DNA of 6,591 nucleotides from Clostridia bacterium (GCA_900766895.1 CAAFXF010000010.1:1-6591), one strand, 5' to 3'. Counted from the first letter of the stretch, positions 1 to 6,410 are shown. The notes: a model not told the origin generated them from the sequence alone. A program made the numbers and translations.

Positions 1-76
1 ATTATAAAATATTTTTATCATTTTTTCAAGTACAATTATTTTTGTAAATAGTTGTGGCTTGTTGTGCCTAATCGTA

Positions 77-105
77 TTGACATTTGTACAGATAAGATAT
101 ATAGT
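77..105 (+). promoter_or_regulatory. Sigma-A-type promoter of the nadB operon
   Basis: A perfect -35 box TTGACA (77-82) is followed after 17 bp by TATAGT (100-105), one base off the -10 consensus. Transcription should start near 112, giving a leader of about 46 nt before the nadB start at 158. The upstream region (1-76) is very AT-rich and may act as an UP element. It also holds a weak 5-bp dyad TACAA/TTGTA (31-35, 42-46). Firmicute nadBC operons are often repressed by NiaR or a similar nicotinate-responsive regulator, but I could not identify a convincing operator. Because a promoter lies directly before nadB, nadB is probably the first gene of its transcript. Confidence 0.75.
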
Positions 106-157
106 AAAATAAGTATAGTTAAAAATACAAAATTATTTTGATTATAGGATTTGTGGT

Positions 158-1483
158 ATGAAAAGTAAGGGATATATAAAAACCGATACCGTTATCGTTG
201 GCTCGGGCGTGGCGGGTGTTTTCGCTGCTTTGTGTCTGCCGGAGGATATGGATGTTTTGGTAATCACAAAGGAAAAGCTTGACGAGTGCGATTCCTTTCT
301 TGCACAGGGCGGAGTGTGTGTGCTAAAGGATATTGACGACTTTGATTGTTATTTTGAGGATACAATGAAGGCAGGTCATTACGAAAACAATCCTGAGGCG
401 GTTCGTGTTATGATTGAATCCTCGCAGGACGTTATCGGAACACTTGTCGATTTGGGTGTAAAGTTTGATACTGCTAACGACGGTGAATATGATTACACCC
501 GTGAGGGCGCTCACAGACAAAACAGGATTCTTCACCATAAGGATGAAACAGGCAAGGAGATTACGGCAACCCTTCTTGAAATTGCAAAGAAAAAGCCCAA
601 CATCACCTTTGTAACCCGCACAACAATGATAGATTTGATTGAAAAGGACAATGTTTGCTACGGCATTGTGTGCTTTGATGAGTATGGCGAAAAGGGTGCA
701 ATACTTGCAGATAATATTGTTCTTGCAACAGGCGGTATCGGCGGATTGTTTAAGAATTCAACAAATTATCCGCACATTACCGGTGACGCCTTTGCTTTGA
801 GCATAAAGCACGGCGTAGAGCTTGAAAATATTAATTATATCCAAATTCATCCTACAACCCTTTACAGCAAGAAAGAGGGCAGACGTTTTCTTATCAGTGA
901 GAGTGTGCGCGGTGAGGGTGCTGTTCTTCTTAACGAAAACGGCGAACGCTTTACGGACGAGCTTCAGCCGAGAGATGTCGTGACAAATGCCATTGTTGAA
1001 GAAATGAAAAAATTCGGTACCGACCATGTGTATCTCAACCTGCCTACTATGACAAGCGAGGAGGCAAAAAAGAGATTTCCTAACATTTTTGAGGCCTGTA
1101 TGCAGGAGGGCTACGATATGACAAAGGACAAGGTGCCCGTAACCCCTGCACAGCACTATATGATGGGCGGAGTGAAAACCGATACAAACGGTGTAACCTC
1201 TATGAAATATCTTTATGCAATAGGTGAAACTGCCTGCAACGGTGTTCACGGTAAGAACAGGCTTGCCTCTAACTCATTGCTTGAAAGCCTTGTTTTTGCA
1301 AAGCGCGCGGCAGATAAAATTGCAAAGGATACCTCGGCAAAGCCACAGGATGTTCCCAATGTTGAGCTTGACGCTTATGCCTCCAAGGAGGAAATTCAAA
1401 AGGAATTTAAGCATATCATTATGGATGAAATAAAAAGAAAGGATGCCGATTTTTATGCTAAATGGTGTGACGATGAAGATTAA
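158..1483 (+). CDS. nadB: L-aspartate oxidase (short form)
   Basis: This flavoprotein oxidises L-aspartate to 2-iminosuccinate, the first step of de novo NAD synthesis; in anaerobes fumarate is the likely electron acceptor. The 441-residue product begins with the FAD-binding GSGVAG motif (15-20), followed by S-F-L-AQGG (46-52). The residues matching the E. coli catalytic set are all present: E116 in REGAH, R272 in PRDVV, H333 in QHYMMGG and R368 in GKNRLASNSLLE; H333 and R368 have the same spacing as E. coli H351 and R386. It is about 90-100 residues shorter than E. coli or Bacillus NadB because the C-terminal helical domain is missing, which I recall as common in clostridia, so it is probably not a truncation. 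The start is supported by AGGA at 146-149, 8 nt upstream. The 3' end overlaps nadC by 11 bp. Succinate dehydrogenase/fumarate reductase flavoprotein subunits are relatives, but the motifs and the nadC neighbour favour NadB. Confidence 0.96.
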   Translation: MKSKGYIKTDTVIVGSGVAGVFAALCLPEDMDVLVITKEKLDECDSFLAQGGVCVLKDIDDFDCYFEDTMKAGHYENNPEAVRVMIESSQDVIGTLVDLGVKFDTANDGEYDYTREGAHRQNRILHHKDETGKEITATLLEIAKKKPNITFVTRTTMIDLIEKDNVCYGIVCFDEYGEKGAILADNIVLATGGIGGLFKNSTNYPHITGDAFALSIKHGVELENINYIQIHPTTLYSKKEGRRFLISESVRGEGAVLLNENGERFTDELQPRDVVTNAIVEEMKKFGTDHVYLNLPTMTSEEAKKRFPNIFEACMQEGYDMTKDKVPVTPAQHYMMGGVKTDTNGVTSMKYLYAIGETACNGVHGKNRLASNSLLESLVFAKRAADKIAKDTSAKPQDVPNVELDAYASKEEIQKEFKHIIMDEIKRKDADFYAKWCDDED

Positions 1484-2312
1484 TGTTGATGATTATATTA
1501 TCAACACATTAAAGGAGGACATCACCTCTGAGGACGTTTCTACAAATGCTGTTATGCCCGAGAATAAGCAGGGCAGGGCAGACCTTATATGTAAGCAGGA
1601 CGGCGTAATCTGCGGTCTTGATGTTTTTGAAAGAACATTTAAGCTTCTTGATGAATCAAGCAGATTTGAGGCTAATTTTAAGGATGGCGATTATGTTAAA
1701 AAGGGCGATTTGCTCGGCGTAATTTACGGTGATGTAAAGGCTATCCTTTCGGGTGAGAGAACCGCTCTAAACTATCTTCAACGTATGAGCGGAATTGCAA
1801 CTATGACAAGAGAGTACGTAAATGAGCTTGAGGGCTATAAAACCATTTTGCTTGACACAAGAAAAACCACACCCAATATGCGTCCGTTTGAAAAGCACGC
1901 TGTAAAGGTCGGCGGTGCCGTAAATCACAGATATAATCTTTCGGACGGTGTTCTTCTTAAGGATAACCATATAGGTGCGGCAGGCTCTGTAACAAATGCT
2001 ATCAAGATGGCAAAGGCTTATGCTCCTTTTGTAAGAAAGATAGAGATTGAAACCGAAACCTTAGCACAGGTGCAGGAGGCACTTGATGCCGGAGCGGACA
2101 TCATTATGCTTGATAATATGGATAATGATACTATGCGAAAAGCAGTTGAAATGATTGGTGATAAGGCGCAAACGGAGTGCAGCGGTAATGTGACAAAGGC
2201 AAGATTAAAGGAGATTGCCCAAATCGGTGTTGATTTTGTATCCTGCGGTGCACTTACTCACTCTGCACAGATTTTGGATGTCAGCCTTAAAAATTTAACT
2301 ACTATTGAATAA
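1473..2312 (+). CDS. nadC: Nicotinate-nucleotide pyrophosphorylase (quinolinate phosphoribosyltransferase)
   Basis: The enzyme joins quinolinate and PRPP with decarboxylation to give nicotinate mononucleotide, the committed entry into the NAD pathway. With the start at 1473 the product has 279 residues, typical for the family. Visible hallmarks are ERTALNYLQR (95-104), DTRKTTP (128-134) followed by the KHAVKVGGAVNHR and LLKDNH segments of the active site, IEIET near 193-197, DIIMLDN, and the late SCGALTHS...LDVSLK segment. The frame is open from 1443 and alternative ATGs exist at 1443 and 1455, but the product from 1473 (MKINVDDYI) begins as family members do. That start has only a weak ribosome site and lies inside the end of nadB (11-bp overlap), so translation is probably coupled to nadB. 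The SGG seen near residue 235 in many homologues reads ECSGNV here, a mild variation. Confidence 0.96.
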   Translation: MKINVDDYIINTLKEDITSEDVSTNAVMPENKQGRADLICKQDGVICGLDVFERTFKLLDESSRFEANFKDGDYVKKGDLLGVIYGDVKAILSGERTALNYLQRMSGIATMTREYVNELEGYKTILLDTRKTTPNMRPFEKHAVKVGGAVNHRYNLSDGVLLKDNHIGAAGSVTNAIKMAKAYAPFVRKIEIETETLAQVQEALDAGADIIMLDNMDNDTMRKAVEMIGDKAQTECSGNVTKARLKEIAQIGVDFVSCGALTHSAQILDVSLKNLTTIE

Positions 2313-2316
2313 GGGG
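2311..2316 (+). promoter_or_regulatory. Ribosome binding site of the IolB-like gene
   Basis: AAGGGG overlaps the last bases of the nadC stop codon (TAA, 2310-2312) and lies 7 nt before the ATG at 2324. It fixes that start and shows the gene belongs to the nadBC transcript; there is no room for a promoter in the 11-bp gap. Confidence 0.7.
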
Positions 2317-2323
2317 TGCTTTT

Positions 2324-3097
2324 ATGCTTTACAAACCGCAATATGACGAAAACGGTAAAAAAATTCTATGCCAAATGAACGGAGTAAATGCCGATATGCT
2401 TATGGACATTTATGTTCAAAGGCTTTCAAAGGGCGATACTCTTGTTATTGAGGAGACGGAAAACGAATGTGCTGTTCTTCTTCTTTCAGGCTCGGTTAAT
2501 TTCGAGGTGGGAGATAGCATAAATGAGGATTGCAGCAGAGAAAATCCGTTCCAAAAAACTCCTTATGCCGTGCATTTCTCAAGGGAAACAAGAGCTGTTG
2601 TTACTGCACTTGCCGACAGCGAGGTGCTTGTTCAAATGACAGATAATGAAAAGGTTTGGGAGCCTGTGTTCTATAATCCGGAAAACTGCCTTTATCAAGA
2701 ATTCGGCAAGGGACAGTGGGGCGGCACAGGTCATAGAATAGTATCAACAATGTTTGATTTGGACAATGCTCCGTATTCAAATATGGTTATGGGCGAGGTG
2801 TTCAATCAGCCGGGTAAGTGGTCATCTTATCCGCCTCATCATCATCCACAGCCGGAGGTTTACTATTATCAGTTTGATCATCCGGAGGGCTTTGGTGCAG
2901 GCTTTGAGGGCGATACTCCGTATAAGACGGAAAACGGCACCTGTCTTTGTATTCGCGGTGGCAATGCACACCAGCAGGTAACTGCTCCCGGATACGAGAT
3001 GTACTACGTGTGGCTCATCCGTCATCTTGACGGTGACCCATGGGATAAAACAAGGATTTATGTTCCTGAATATGAGTGGCTTGCAAATGCAGAATAA
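2324..3097 (+). CDS. IolB/KduI-family bicupin, 5-deoxy-glucuronate isomerase-like
   Basis: A 257-residue cytoplasmic protein that resembles IolB, the metal-dependent isomerase of myo-inositol breakdown (5-deoxy-glucuronate to 2-deoxy-5-keto-gluconate). The C-terminal cupin carries the family signature GKWSSYPPHHH followed by E-V-Y-Y-Y: likely metal ligands are H172 and H174, E178, and H216 in GGNAHQQV. The APGYEMYYVW segment and a C-terminal EYEWL also match IolB. The N-terminal half (about 20-110) is a second, degenerate cupin lacking histidine clusters, as in IolB. The usual insertion between the His pair and the Glu is shortened to three residues (PQP), so it is divergent from Bacillus IolB. 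No other iol genes are visible; it sits between nadC and an alcohol dehydrogenase, which it overlaps by 11 bp. The fold is clear, but the true substrate is uncertain. I therefore give no gene symbol. Confidence 0.82.
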   Translation: MLYKPQYDENGKKILCQMNGVNADMLMDIYVQRLSKGDTLVIEETENECAVLLLSGSVNFEVGDSINEDCSRENPFQKTPYAVHFSRETRAVVTALADSEVLVQMTDNEKVWEPVFYNPENCLYQEFGKGQWGGTGHRIVSTMFDLDNAPYSNMVMGEVFNQPGKWSSYPPHHHPQPEVYYYQFDHPEGFGAGFEGDTPYKTENGTCLCIRGGNAHQQVTAPGYEMYYVWLIRHLDGDPWDKTRIYVPEYEWLANAE

Positions 3098-4172
3098 GGG
3101 TGTAATATTAGATAGCTTTGAGCAAATAGCATCGGTTTTTGAGCAAAATAATATAAAAAAACCGTTTGTATGCTGTGGCAAAAGTTTTGAGAAAACAAAA
3201 ATTTTTGATTACCTAAAGCAATTTGATATTGTTGTGTTTGACAATATTCGCCCTAACCCTCGCTTTGAGGATATGGTAGATGCCTCAAGGATTTTTGTTG
3301 AAGAGGGCTGCGATTTCATTATCGGTGCAGGTGGCGGCTCACCTATTGACAGTGCCAAAATGATAAGGCTTATGACTACTAACGATGTGTCAACCTGCCT
3401 TACCGAGCCTATGGAAAATAATGACATTAAGTCACTTTACATTCCAACCACAGCAGGCACGGGTGCAGAGGCTACAAAGTCGTCTGTGTTCTATGTTAAT
3501 GAGGTGGATAAATTCAGCGTTGCAAATCTTGATTTTCTGCCTGATTATGTTTTGATGGATTCAACTCTTTTGCAAACTCTGCCGGATTATCAACGCAAGT
3601 GTACCTGTCTTGATGCTCTTTGTCATTCCATTGAAAGCTATTGGAGTGTTAAGGCAACCGATGAAAGCAGGGAATATGCAAAAAAAGGTATTCTCGGCTT
3701 TGTTAAAAATAAGGACGGATATATCAATAATACTATTGACGGCAACGAGGGTATGCTTTGGGCGTCATATTATGCAGGCAAGGCAATAAATATCACGGGT
3801 ACAACATCGGCACACGCAATGTGCTATTCAATCACTATGAATTGCAACACCGCTCACGGACATTCCGTTGCAGTGTGCCTGTCTGTCATTTGGGAATATA
3901 TGCTCAGGGGTAATAATAAACCGCTTGTTAAAGATGCTTATGACGTTTTCGATGAGATAGGTGTTCTCCTCGGCGGTAAAAACGCCAAGGACGGAGTGGA
4001 AATTTTTAACGGTATTCTAAAGGATTTTGACCTTGCTTATCCGTCAACAGATATGGCAAATGTTCCTGTTTTTGCATCAAAGGTTAATGTATCCCGCCTC
4101 GGTAATAATCCTGTTGAATTTAATAACGAGGATGTAGAAAATATTTACAAAGAGGTATTTTCACGATGCTGA
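3087..4172 (+). CDS. Iron-containing alcohol dehydrogenase, phosphonoacetaldehyde reductase-like
   Basis: A group III, metal-dependent NAD(P)H oxidoreductase of 361 residues that should interconvert an aldehyde and an alcohol. The dinucleotide-binding motif GGGSPIDSAK lies at 82-91 and PTTAGTGAEAT at 120-130. The four expected metal ligands are present: D176 and H180 (in DALCHSIES), H243 (in SAHAMCYS) and H257 (in TAHGH); the H243-H257 spacing of 14 matches FucO-type enzymes. The sequence RPNPRFEDM, the ALCHSIESYWSV region and the YAGKAINIT...AHAM region recall, from memory, enzymes annotated as phosphonoacetaldehyde or hydroxyethylphosphonate dehydrogenases, but no phosphonate gene is nearby. 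The frame is open from 3027; I chose the ATG at 3087 because it repeats the 11-bp overlap seen at nadB/nadC and gives a family-like N-terminus. ATGs at 3060 and 3072 remain possible. It lacks a strong ribosome site and is probably coupled to the preceding gene. The family is certain, the substrate is not. Confidence 0.87.
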   Translation: MQNKGVILDSFEQIASVFEQNNIKKPFVCCGKSFEKTKIFDYLKQFDIVVFDNIRPNPRFEDMVDASRIFVEEGCDFIIGAGGGSPIDSAKMIRLMTTNDVSTCLTEPMENNDIKSLYIPTTAGTGAEATKSSVFYVNEVDKFSVANLDFLPDYVLMDSTLLQTLPDYQRKCTCLDALCHSIESYWSVKATDESREYAKKGILGFVKNKDGYINNTIDGNEGMLWASYYAGKAINITGTTSAHAMCYSITMNCNTAHGHSVAVCLSVIWEYMLRGNNKPLVKDAYDVFDEIGVLLGGKNAKDGVEIFNGILKDFDLAYPSTDMANVPVFASKVNVSRLGNNPVEFNNEDVENIYKEVFSRC

Positions 4173-4594
4173 AAAAAATAATATCTATTGCTCTGTCGGT
4201 TTTGTCTGTTGTTGTTCTTTTGTGTGCCTGCACAAATGCCGACAGTGACAACAAGACAACCGAGCAAGCCTCTCAAAATGTATTTTACGATGCAAAGGGT
4301 AATGCCTATGACAATCGCCTTGATGTACTGTTTTATGATGAACAGGGAAATACATACAGGCTTGAGGTGGTAGAGGATTATATGCCCGATTATGTAAACA
4401 TTGAAACGGGCGAAAGGCTCAACGGCTTTCAGTGCTATATAACCGAGCAGGGATATTTATACTACGATAATGACGATAAGCTTTCCTTAAAGGATGGCAG
4501 TATGTCAATTTATACCGATGCCGACGGTAATGAGTATTACGACATCTCCACAGCAACCTGGAACAGTGACGGCACCTTAAATCATAAATATTAA
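4166..4594 (+). CDS. Small secreted lipoprotein with FYDxxGNxY repeats
   Basis: A 142-residue protein that I do not recognise as a named family. It starts with MLKK and a hydrophobic stretch (5-19) followed by the lipobox L-C-A-C, so signal peptidase II should cleave before C22 and the protein should be anchored on the outer face of the membrane. The mature part is acidic and rich in Tyr, Asp, Asn and Gly. Three similar short units are visible: FYDAKGNAYD (40-49), FYDEQGNTYR (56-65) and YTDADGNEYYD (116-126); DGS and DGT turns add to a beta-hairpin look. The start overlaps the dehydrogenase stop by 7 bp, with AGAGG at 4151-4155 as ribosome site. It is the last gene of the operon, directly before a terminator. 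Its role is unknown; the link with NAD synthesis may be only transcriptional. Confidence 0.82.
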   Translation: MLKKIISIALSVLSVVVLLCACTNADSDNKTTEQASQNVFYDAKGNAYDNRLDVLFYDEQGNTYRLEVVEDYMPDYVNIETGERLNGFQCYITEQGYLYYDNDDKLSLKDGSMSIYTDADGNEYYDISTATWNSDGTLNHKY

Positions 4595-4630
4595 AAAAGC
4601 TGTAAGGACTTCAAAATCCTTACAGCTTTT
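4595..4630. terminator. Bidirectional intrinsic terminator between convergent operons
   Basis: A perfect 14-bp stem, AAAAGCTGTAAGGA (4595-4608) and its complement (4617-4630), encloses the 8-nt loop CTTCAAAA. It starts right after the lipoprotein stop codon and lies 10 bp from the ridA stop codon. Read on the - strand the stem runs into six T, a strong terminator for ridA. On the + strand it ends in TTTTGCTTTT, a weaker but adequate T-tract. One hairpin therefore serves both operons. Confidence 0.9.
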
Positions 4631-4640
4631 GCTTTTGCTC

Positions 4641-5012
4641 TTACAGCTCTGCGATAAGCTCTACCTCGCACAAAACTCCCTTTGGCAAGTCCTTAACTGC
4701 TACACAGCTTCTTGCCGGCTTTGATGTAAAGTATTTGCCGTATATCTCATTGAAAGCACCAAAGTCGTTGATGTTTGCCAAAAAGCAAACCGTCTTTACT
4801 ACCTTGCTCATATCTGTACCTGCGGCTTCAACAACAGCCTTTAGGTTTTCGCAAACCTGAGTGGTCTGCTCCTCAATTGTTGTTGCCTCAACAGTATTTG
4901 TTGCAGGATTGATGGCAATTTGACCCGATGTAAAAAGCAAGCCGTTTGCCTTTACAGCCTGTGAGTAAGGTCCGATTGCGTTCGGTGCGTTGCTTGTTGA
5001 TACGTATTCCAT
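4641..5012 (-). CDS. ridA: RidA family enamine/imine deaminase
   Basis: A 123-residue cytoplasmic protein of the RidA (YjgF/YER057c) family, which forms trimers and hydrolyses reactive enamines/imines such as 2-aminoacrylate and 2-aminocrotonate to 2-keto acids and ammonia. The length is typical. Hallmarks are IGPYSQA (13-19), the FTSGQI segment, and ARSCVAVKDLP with R101, the counterpart of the catalytic Arg105 of E. coli RidA, plus E116 near the C-terminus. C103 matches the conserved cysteine of the RSCV motif. The start follows an excellent ribosome site. It lies downstream of ilvA on the same strand, 102 bp away, with no convincing promoter between them, so it is probably co-transcribed. 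The context fits RidA's known job of disarming the products of threonine/serine dehydratases. Confidence 0.95.
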   Translation of the reverse strand: MEYVSTSNAPNAIGPYSQAVKANGLLFTSGQIAINPATNTVEATTIEEQTTQVCENLKAVVEAAGTDMSKVVKTVCFLANINDFGAFNEIYGKYFTSKPARSCVAVKDLPKGVLCEVELIAEL

Positions 5013-5018
5013 AATTAT

Positions 5019-5026
5019 CCTCCTTT
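5019..5026 (-). promoter_or_regulatory. Strong Shine-Dalgarno site of ridA
   Basis: On the - strand this reads AAAGGAGG, 6 nt before the ridA ATG. Its first base coincides with the last base of the palindromic repeat arm (5026-5039). The ribosome site therefore abuts a long potential RNA stem, which could affect ridA translation. Confidence 0.85.
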
Positions 5027-5117
5027 AGGCAATAAATAGCAATCTGAACCGTGGTTCAAATTGGCTGATTTGCCCTTTTTCTATGTTAAAAATATTCGGA
5101 TTACTATTTATTGCCTA
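5026..5117. repeat. 92-bp palindromic element (copy A) filling the ilvA-ridA gap
   Basis: The terminal arms TAGGCAATAAATAG (5026-5039) and its exact complement (5104-5117) are 14 bp each. Pairing continues inward, after one C/A mismatch, with AATCTGAA (5041-5048) against TTCGGATT (5095-5102), which includes one T/G wobble. The whole is a 23-position stem around a 46-nt loop. The loop begins with the near-palindrome GAACCGTGGTTC (its GAACC arm partly shared with the stem) and holds GATTTGCCC. Positions 5041-5091 match copy B at 6455-6505 in about 39 of 51 places without gaps. The ilvA stop codon is formed by the end of one arm, and the other arm touches the ridA ribosome site. No transposase is present; it resembles a MITE or REP-type dispersed repeat, and an mRNA processing or attenuation role is possible. 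Confidence 0.8.
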
Positions 5118-6314
5118 GTCGCAAACCTTGAAGCCTGCGTCGGTAAGTGCTTTTTTAACAGAAACGATGTGCTCAAAGTTTCTTGTTTCAACTCCTATTT
5201 TAAGATAGCAGTCGGTTATGTTCATGTCAAGGTCGGTTGAGTCGTAGTTAACCGAGACAACGTTTGCACCTTGGTCGGCAATTATCTGGCTGACGCCTGA
5301 AAGCTGGCCCGGCTTGTCGGAAAGTGCAATGACAATGTCTGCCGTTCTTCCGCCCATCTTAAGACCTCTTTCGATAACTCTTGAAAGAATTGTAACATCA
5401 ATGTTACCGCCCGATACAACGCAAACAACATTTTTTCCGTCAATATCGGGGATTTTGCCGTTCATAACGGCTGCTACGGGAACAGCGCCTGCACCCTCTG
5501 CAATAAGCTTTTGCTGTTCAAGCAGAGTAAGAATTGCAAGGGCAATTTCGTCGTCGGTAACGGTTACAATGCCGTCAACATATTTTTGGCAAAGGTCGTA
5601 TGTAAGATTACCGGGAGTTTTAACGGCAATACCGTCCGCAATGGTGTTAACTCCGTCAAGAGTTTCAATTTCTCCGTCTGCAATGCTTTGCTCCATAGAC
5701 GGAGCACCTGCCGCCTGAACTCCGTAAACCTTACAGCTTGGCTTTAGCTTCTTGATTGTGTACGCAATTCCGCTGACGAGTCCGCCACCGCCGATAGGTA
5801 CAACCACAACATCCGCAGACGGTAGCTGTGTAAGTATTTCAAGACCGATTGTGCCTTGACCTGCGATGACATCAGGGTCATCAAACGGATGAATGAAGGT
5901 TAACCCTTTTTCGTTTTTCAGCTCAATGGCCTTTTTGTAAGCATCGTCATACACACCTTTTACAAGGCAAACATCTGCACCGTATCTTTTGGTAGCCTCA
6001 ACCTTGCTGATGGGCGCGCCGTCAGGTAGGCAAATTGTCGATTTGATGCCGTTTTTTGTGGCCGCAAGTGCTACACCCTGTGCGTGATTACCGGCAGAGC
6101 AGGCAATAACTCCCTTTTTCTTTTCCTCGTCTGTAAGTTGGCTTATTTTGAAATACGAGCCTCTGATTTTGAATGAGCCCGTAACCTGCAAATTTTCTGT
6201 CTTAAGGTACACGTTGCACGATTGATTAAGCTTGGGGGCGCTAATCATGTCCGTTTCCCTAATAACTTCCTTAAGCACCGTTGAAGCCTTGTATACTCTG
6301 TCTAAAGAAAGCAT
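5115..6314 (-). CDS. ilvA: Threonine ammonia-lyase (threonine dehydratase) with ACT domain
   Basis: A PLP enzyme that deaminates L-threonine to 2-oxobutyrate, feeding isoleucine synthesis, and also acts on serine. The 399-residue product has the fold type II catalytic domain over about 1-320: the PLP lysine K49 in GSFKIRG, SAGNHAQG (73-80) for substrate/cofactor contacts, and the phosphate-binding GGGG loop at 175-178. After about residue 326 comes one ACT-type domain (DIVIALSDKPGQLSGV), the medium-length form of the enzyme, smaller than E. coli IlvA with two such domains. The ACT domain suggests allosteric control, but the effector cannot be read from sequence. The start is supported by GAGGG (complement of 6321-6325), 6 nt upstream. 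The TAG stop lies inside the arm of a palindromic repeat. Transcription is probably from the promoter at 6348-6375, with ridA next. It could be catabolic rather than biosynthetic; no ilv genes are in view. Confidence 0.94.
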   Translation of the reverse strand: MLSLDRVYKASTVLKEVIRETDMISAPKLNQSCNVYLKTENLQVTGSFKIRGSYFKISQLTDEEKKKGVIACSAGNHAQGVALAATKNGIKSTICLPDGAPISKVEATKRYGADVCLVKGVYDDAYKKAIELKNEKGLTFIHPFDDPDVIAGQGTIGLEILTQLPSADVVVVPIGGGGLVSGIAYTIKKLKPSCKVYGVQAAGAPSMEQSIADGEIETLDGVNTIADGIAVKTPGNLTYDLCQKYVDGIVTVTDDEIALAILTLLEQQKLIAEGAGAVPVAAVMNGKIPDIDGKNVVCVVSGGNIDVTILSRVIERGLKMGGRTADIVIALSDKPGQLSGVSQIIADQGANVVSVNYDSTDLDMNITDCYLKIGVETRNFEHIVSVKKALTDAGFKVCD

Positions 6315-6347
6315 CTGTATCCCTCTAATCTAAATAAATATATACAT

Positions 6348-6375
6348 ATTATATTCCTTTTGCCTTTCATGTCAA
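6348..6375 (-). promoter_or_regulatory. Sigma-A-type promoter of ilvA-ridA
   Basis: On the - strand a perfect -35 TTGACA (6375-6370) and a perfect -10 TATAAT (6353-6348) are separated by 16 bp. Transcription should start near 6341, leaving a leader of only about 27 nt. That is too short for a T-box or other riboswitch, so control would have to be by a DNA-binding protein or act at the enzyme level. The -35 box lies in one arm of the inverted repeat at 6371-6410. Confidence 0.8.
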
Positions 6376-6410
6376 GAAATATAGACTTAAAATATTTATT
6401 ATTTCTTGAC
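6371..6410. repeat. 11-bp inverted repeat over divergent -35 boxes
   Basis: GTCAAGAAATA (6371-6381) is an exact inverted copy of TATTTCTTGAC (6400-6410), separated by 18 bp of AT-rich DNA. The left arm carries most of the ilvA -35 box on the - strand, and the right arm carries the TTGAC of a possible rightward promoter. The arrangement could be the operator of a dimeric regulator that controls both directions. It could also arise only because two similar promoter elements face each other. Confidence 0.6.

Noticed and set aside
1..76. NiaR-type or other operator upstream of nadB
   Set aside because: Only short dyads (TACAA/TTGTA, TGTACA at 85-90) are present; none is convincing as a regulator site in this AT-rich DNA.
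758..1249. Open frame of 163 codons on the - strand opposite nadB
   Set aside because: It lies wholly inside the well-supported nadB gene, its translation is rich in Cys/His without any recognisable domain, and no ribosome site supports it; an antisense shadow.
1443..1472. Longer nadC start at 1443 or 1455
   Set aside because: The extra ten residues do not resemble NadC N-termini, while 1473 gives the expected beginning and a pattern repeated at the next overlapping pair. An AGAAAGG at 1436-1442 before 1455 keeps some doubt.
5041..5101. Separate promoter for ridA inside the repeat
   Set aside because: On the - strand I find no paired -35/-10 hexamers with suitable spacing, so co-transcription with ilvA is the simpler reading.
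5314..5747. Open frames of 78-134 codons on the + strand opposite ilvA
   Set aside because: They are low-complexity Ser/Thr/Pro- or Asn/Val-rich translations antisense to the conserved catalytic and linker part of ilvA, with no family features.
6315..6341. T-box or isoleucine attenuator for ilvA
   Set aside because: The leader from the predicted start point to the ATG is only about 27 nt, which cannot hold a T-box stem, antiterminator or leader peptide.
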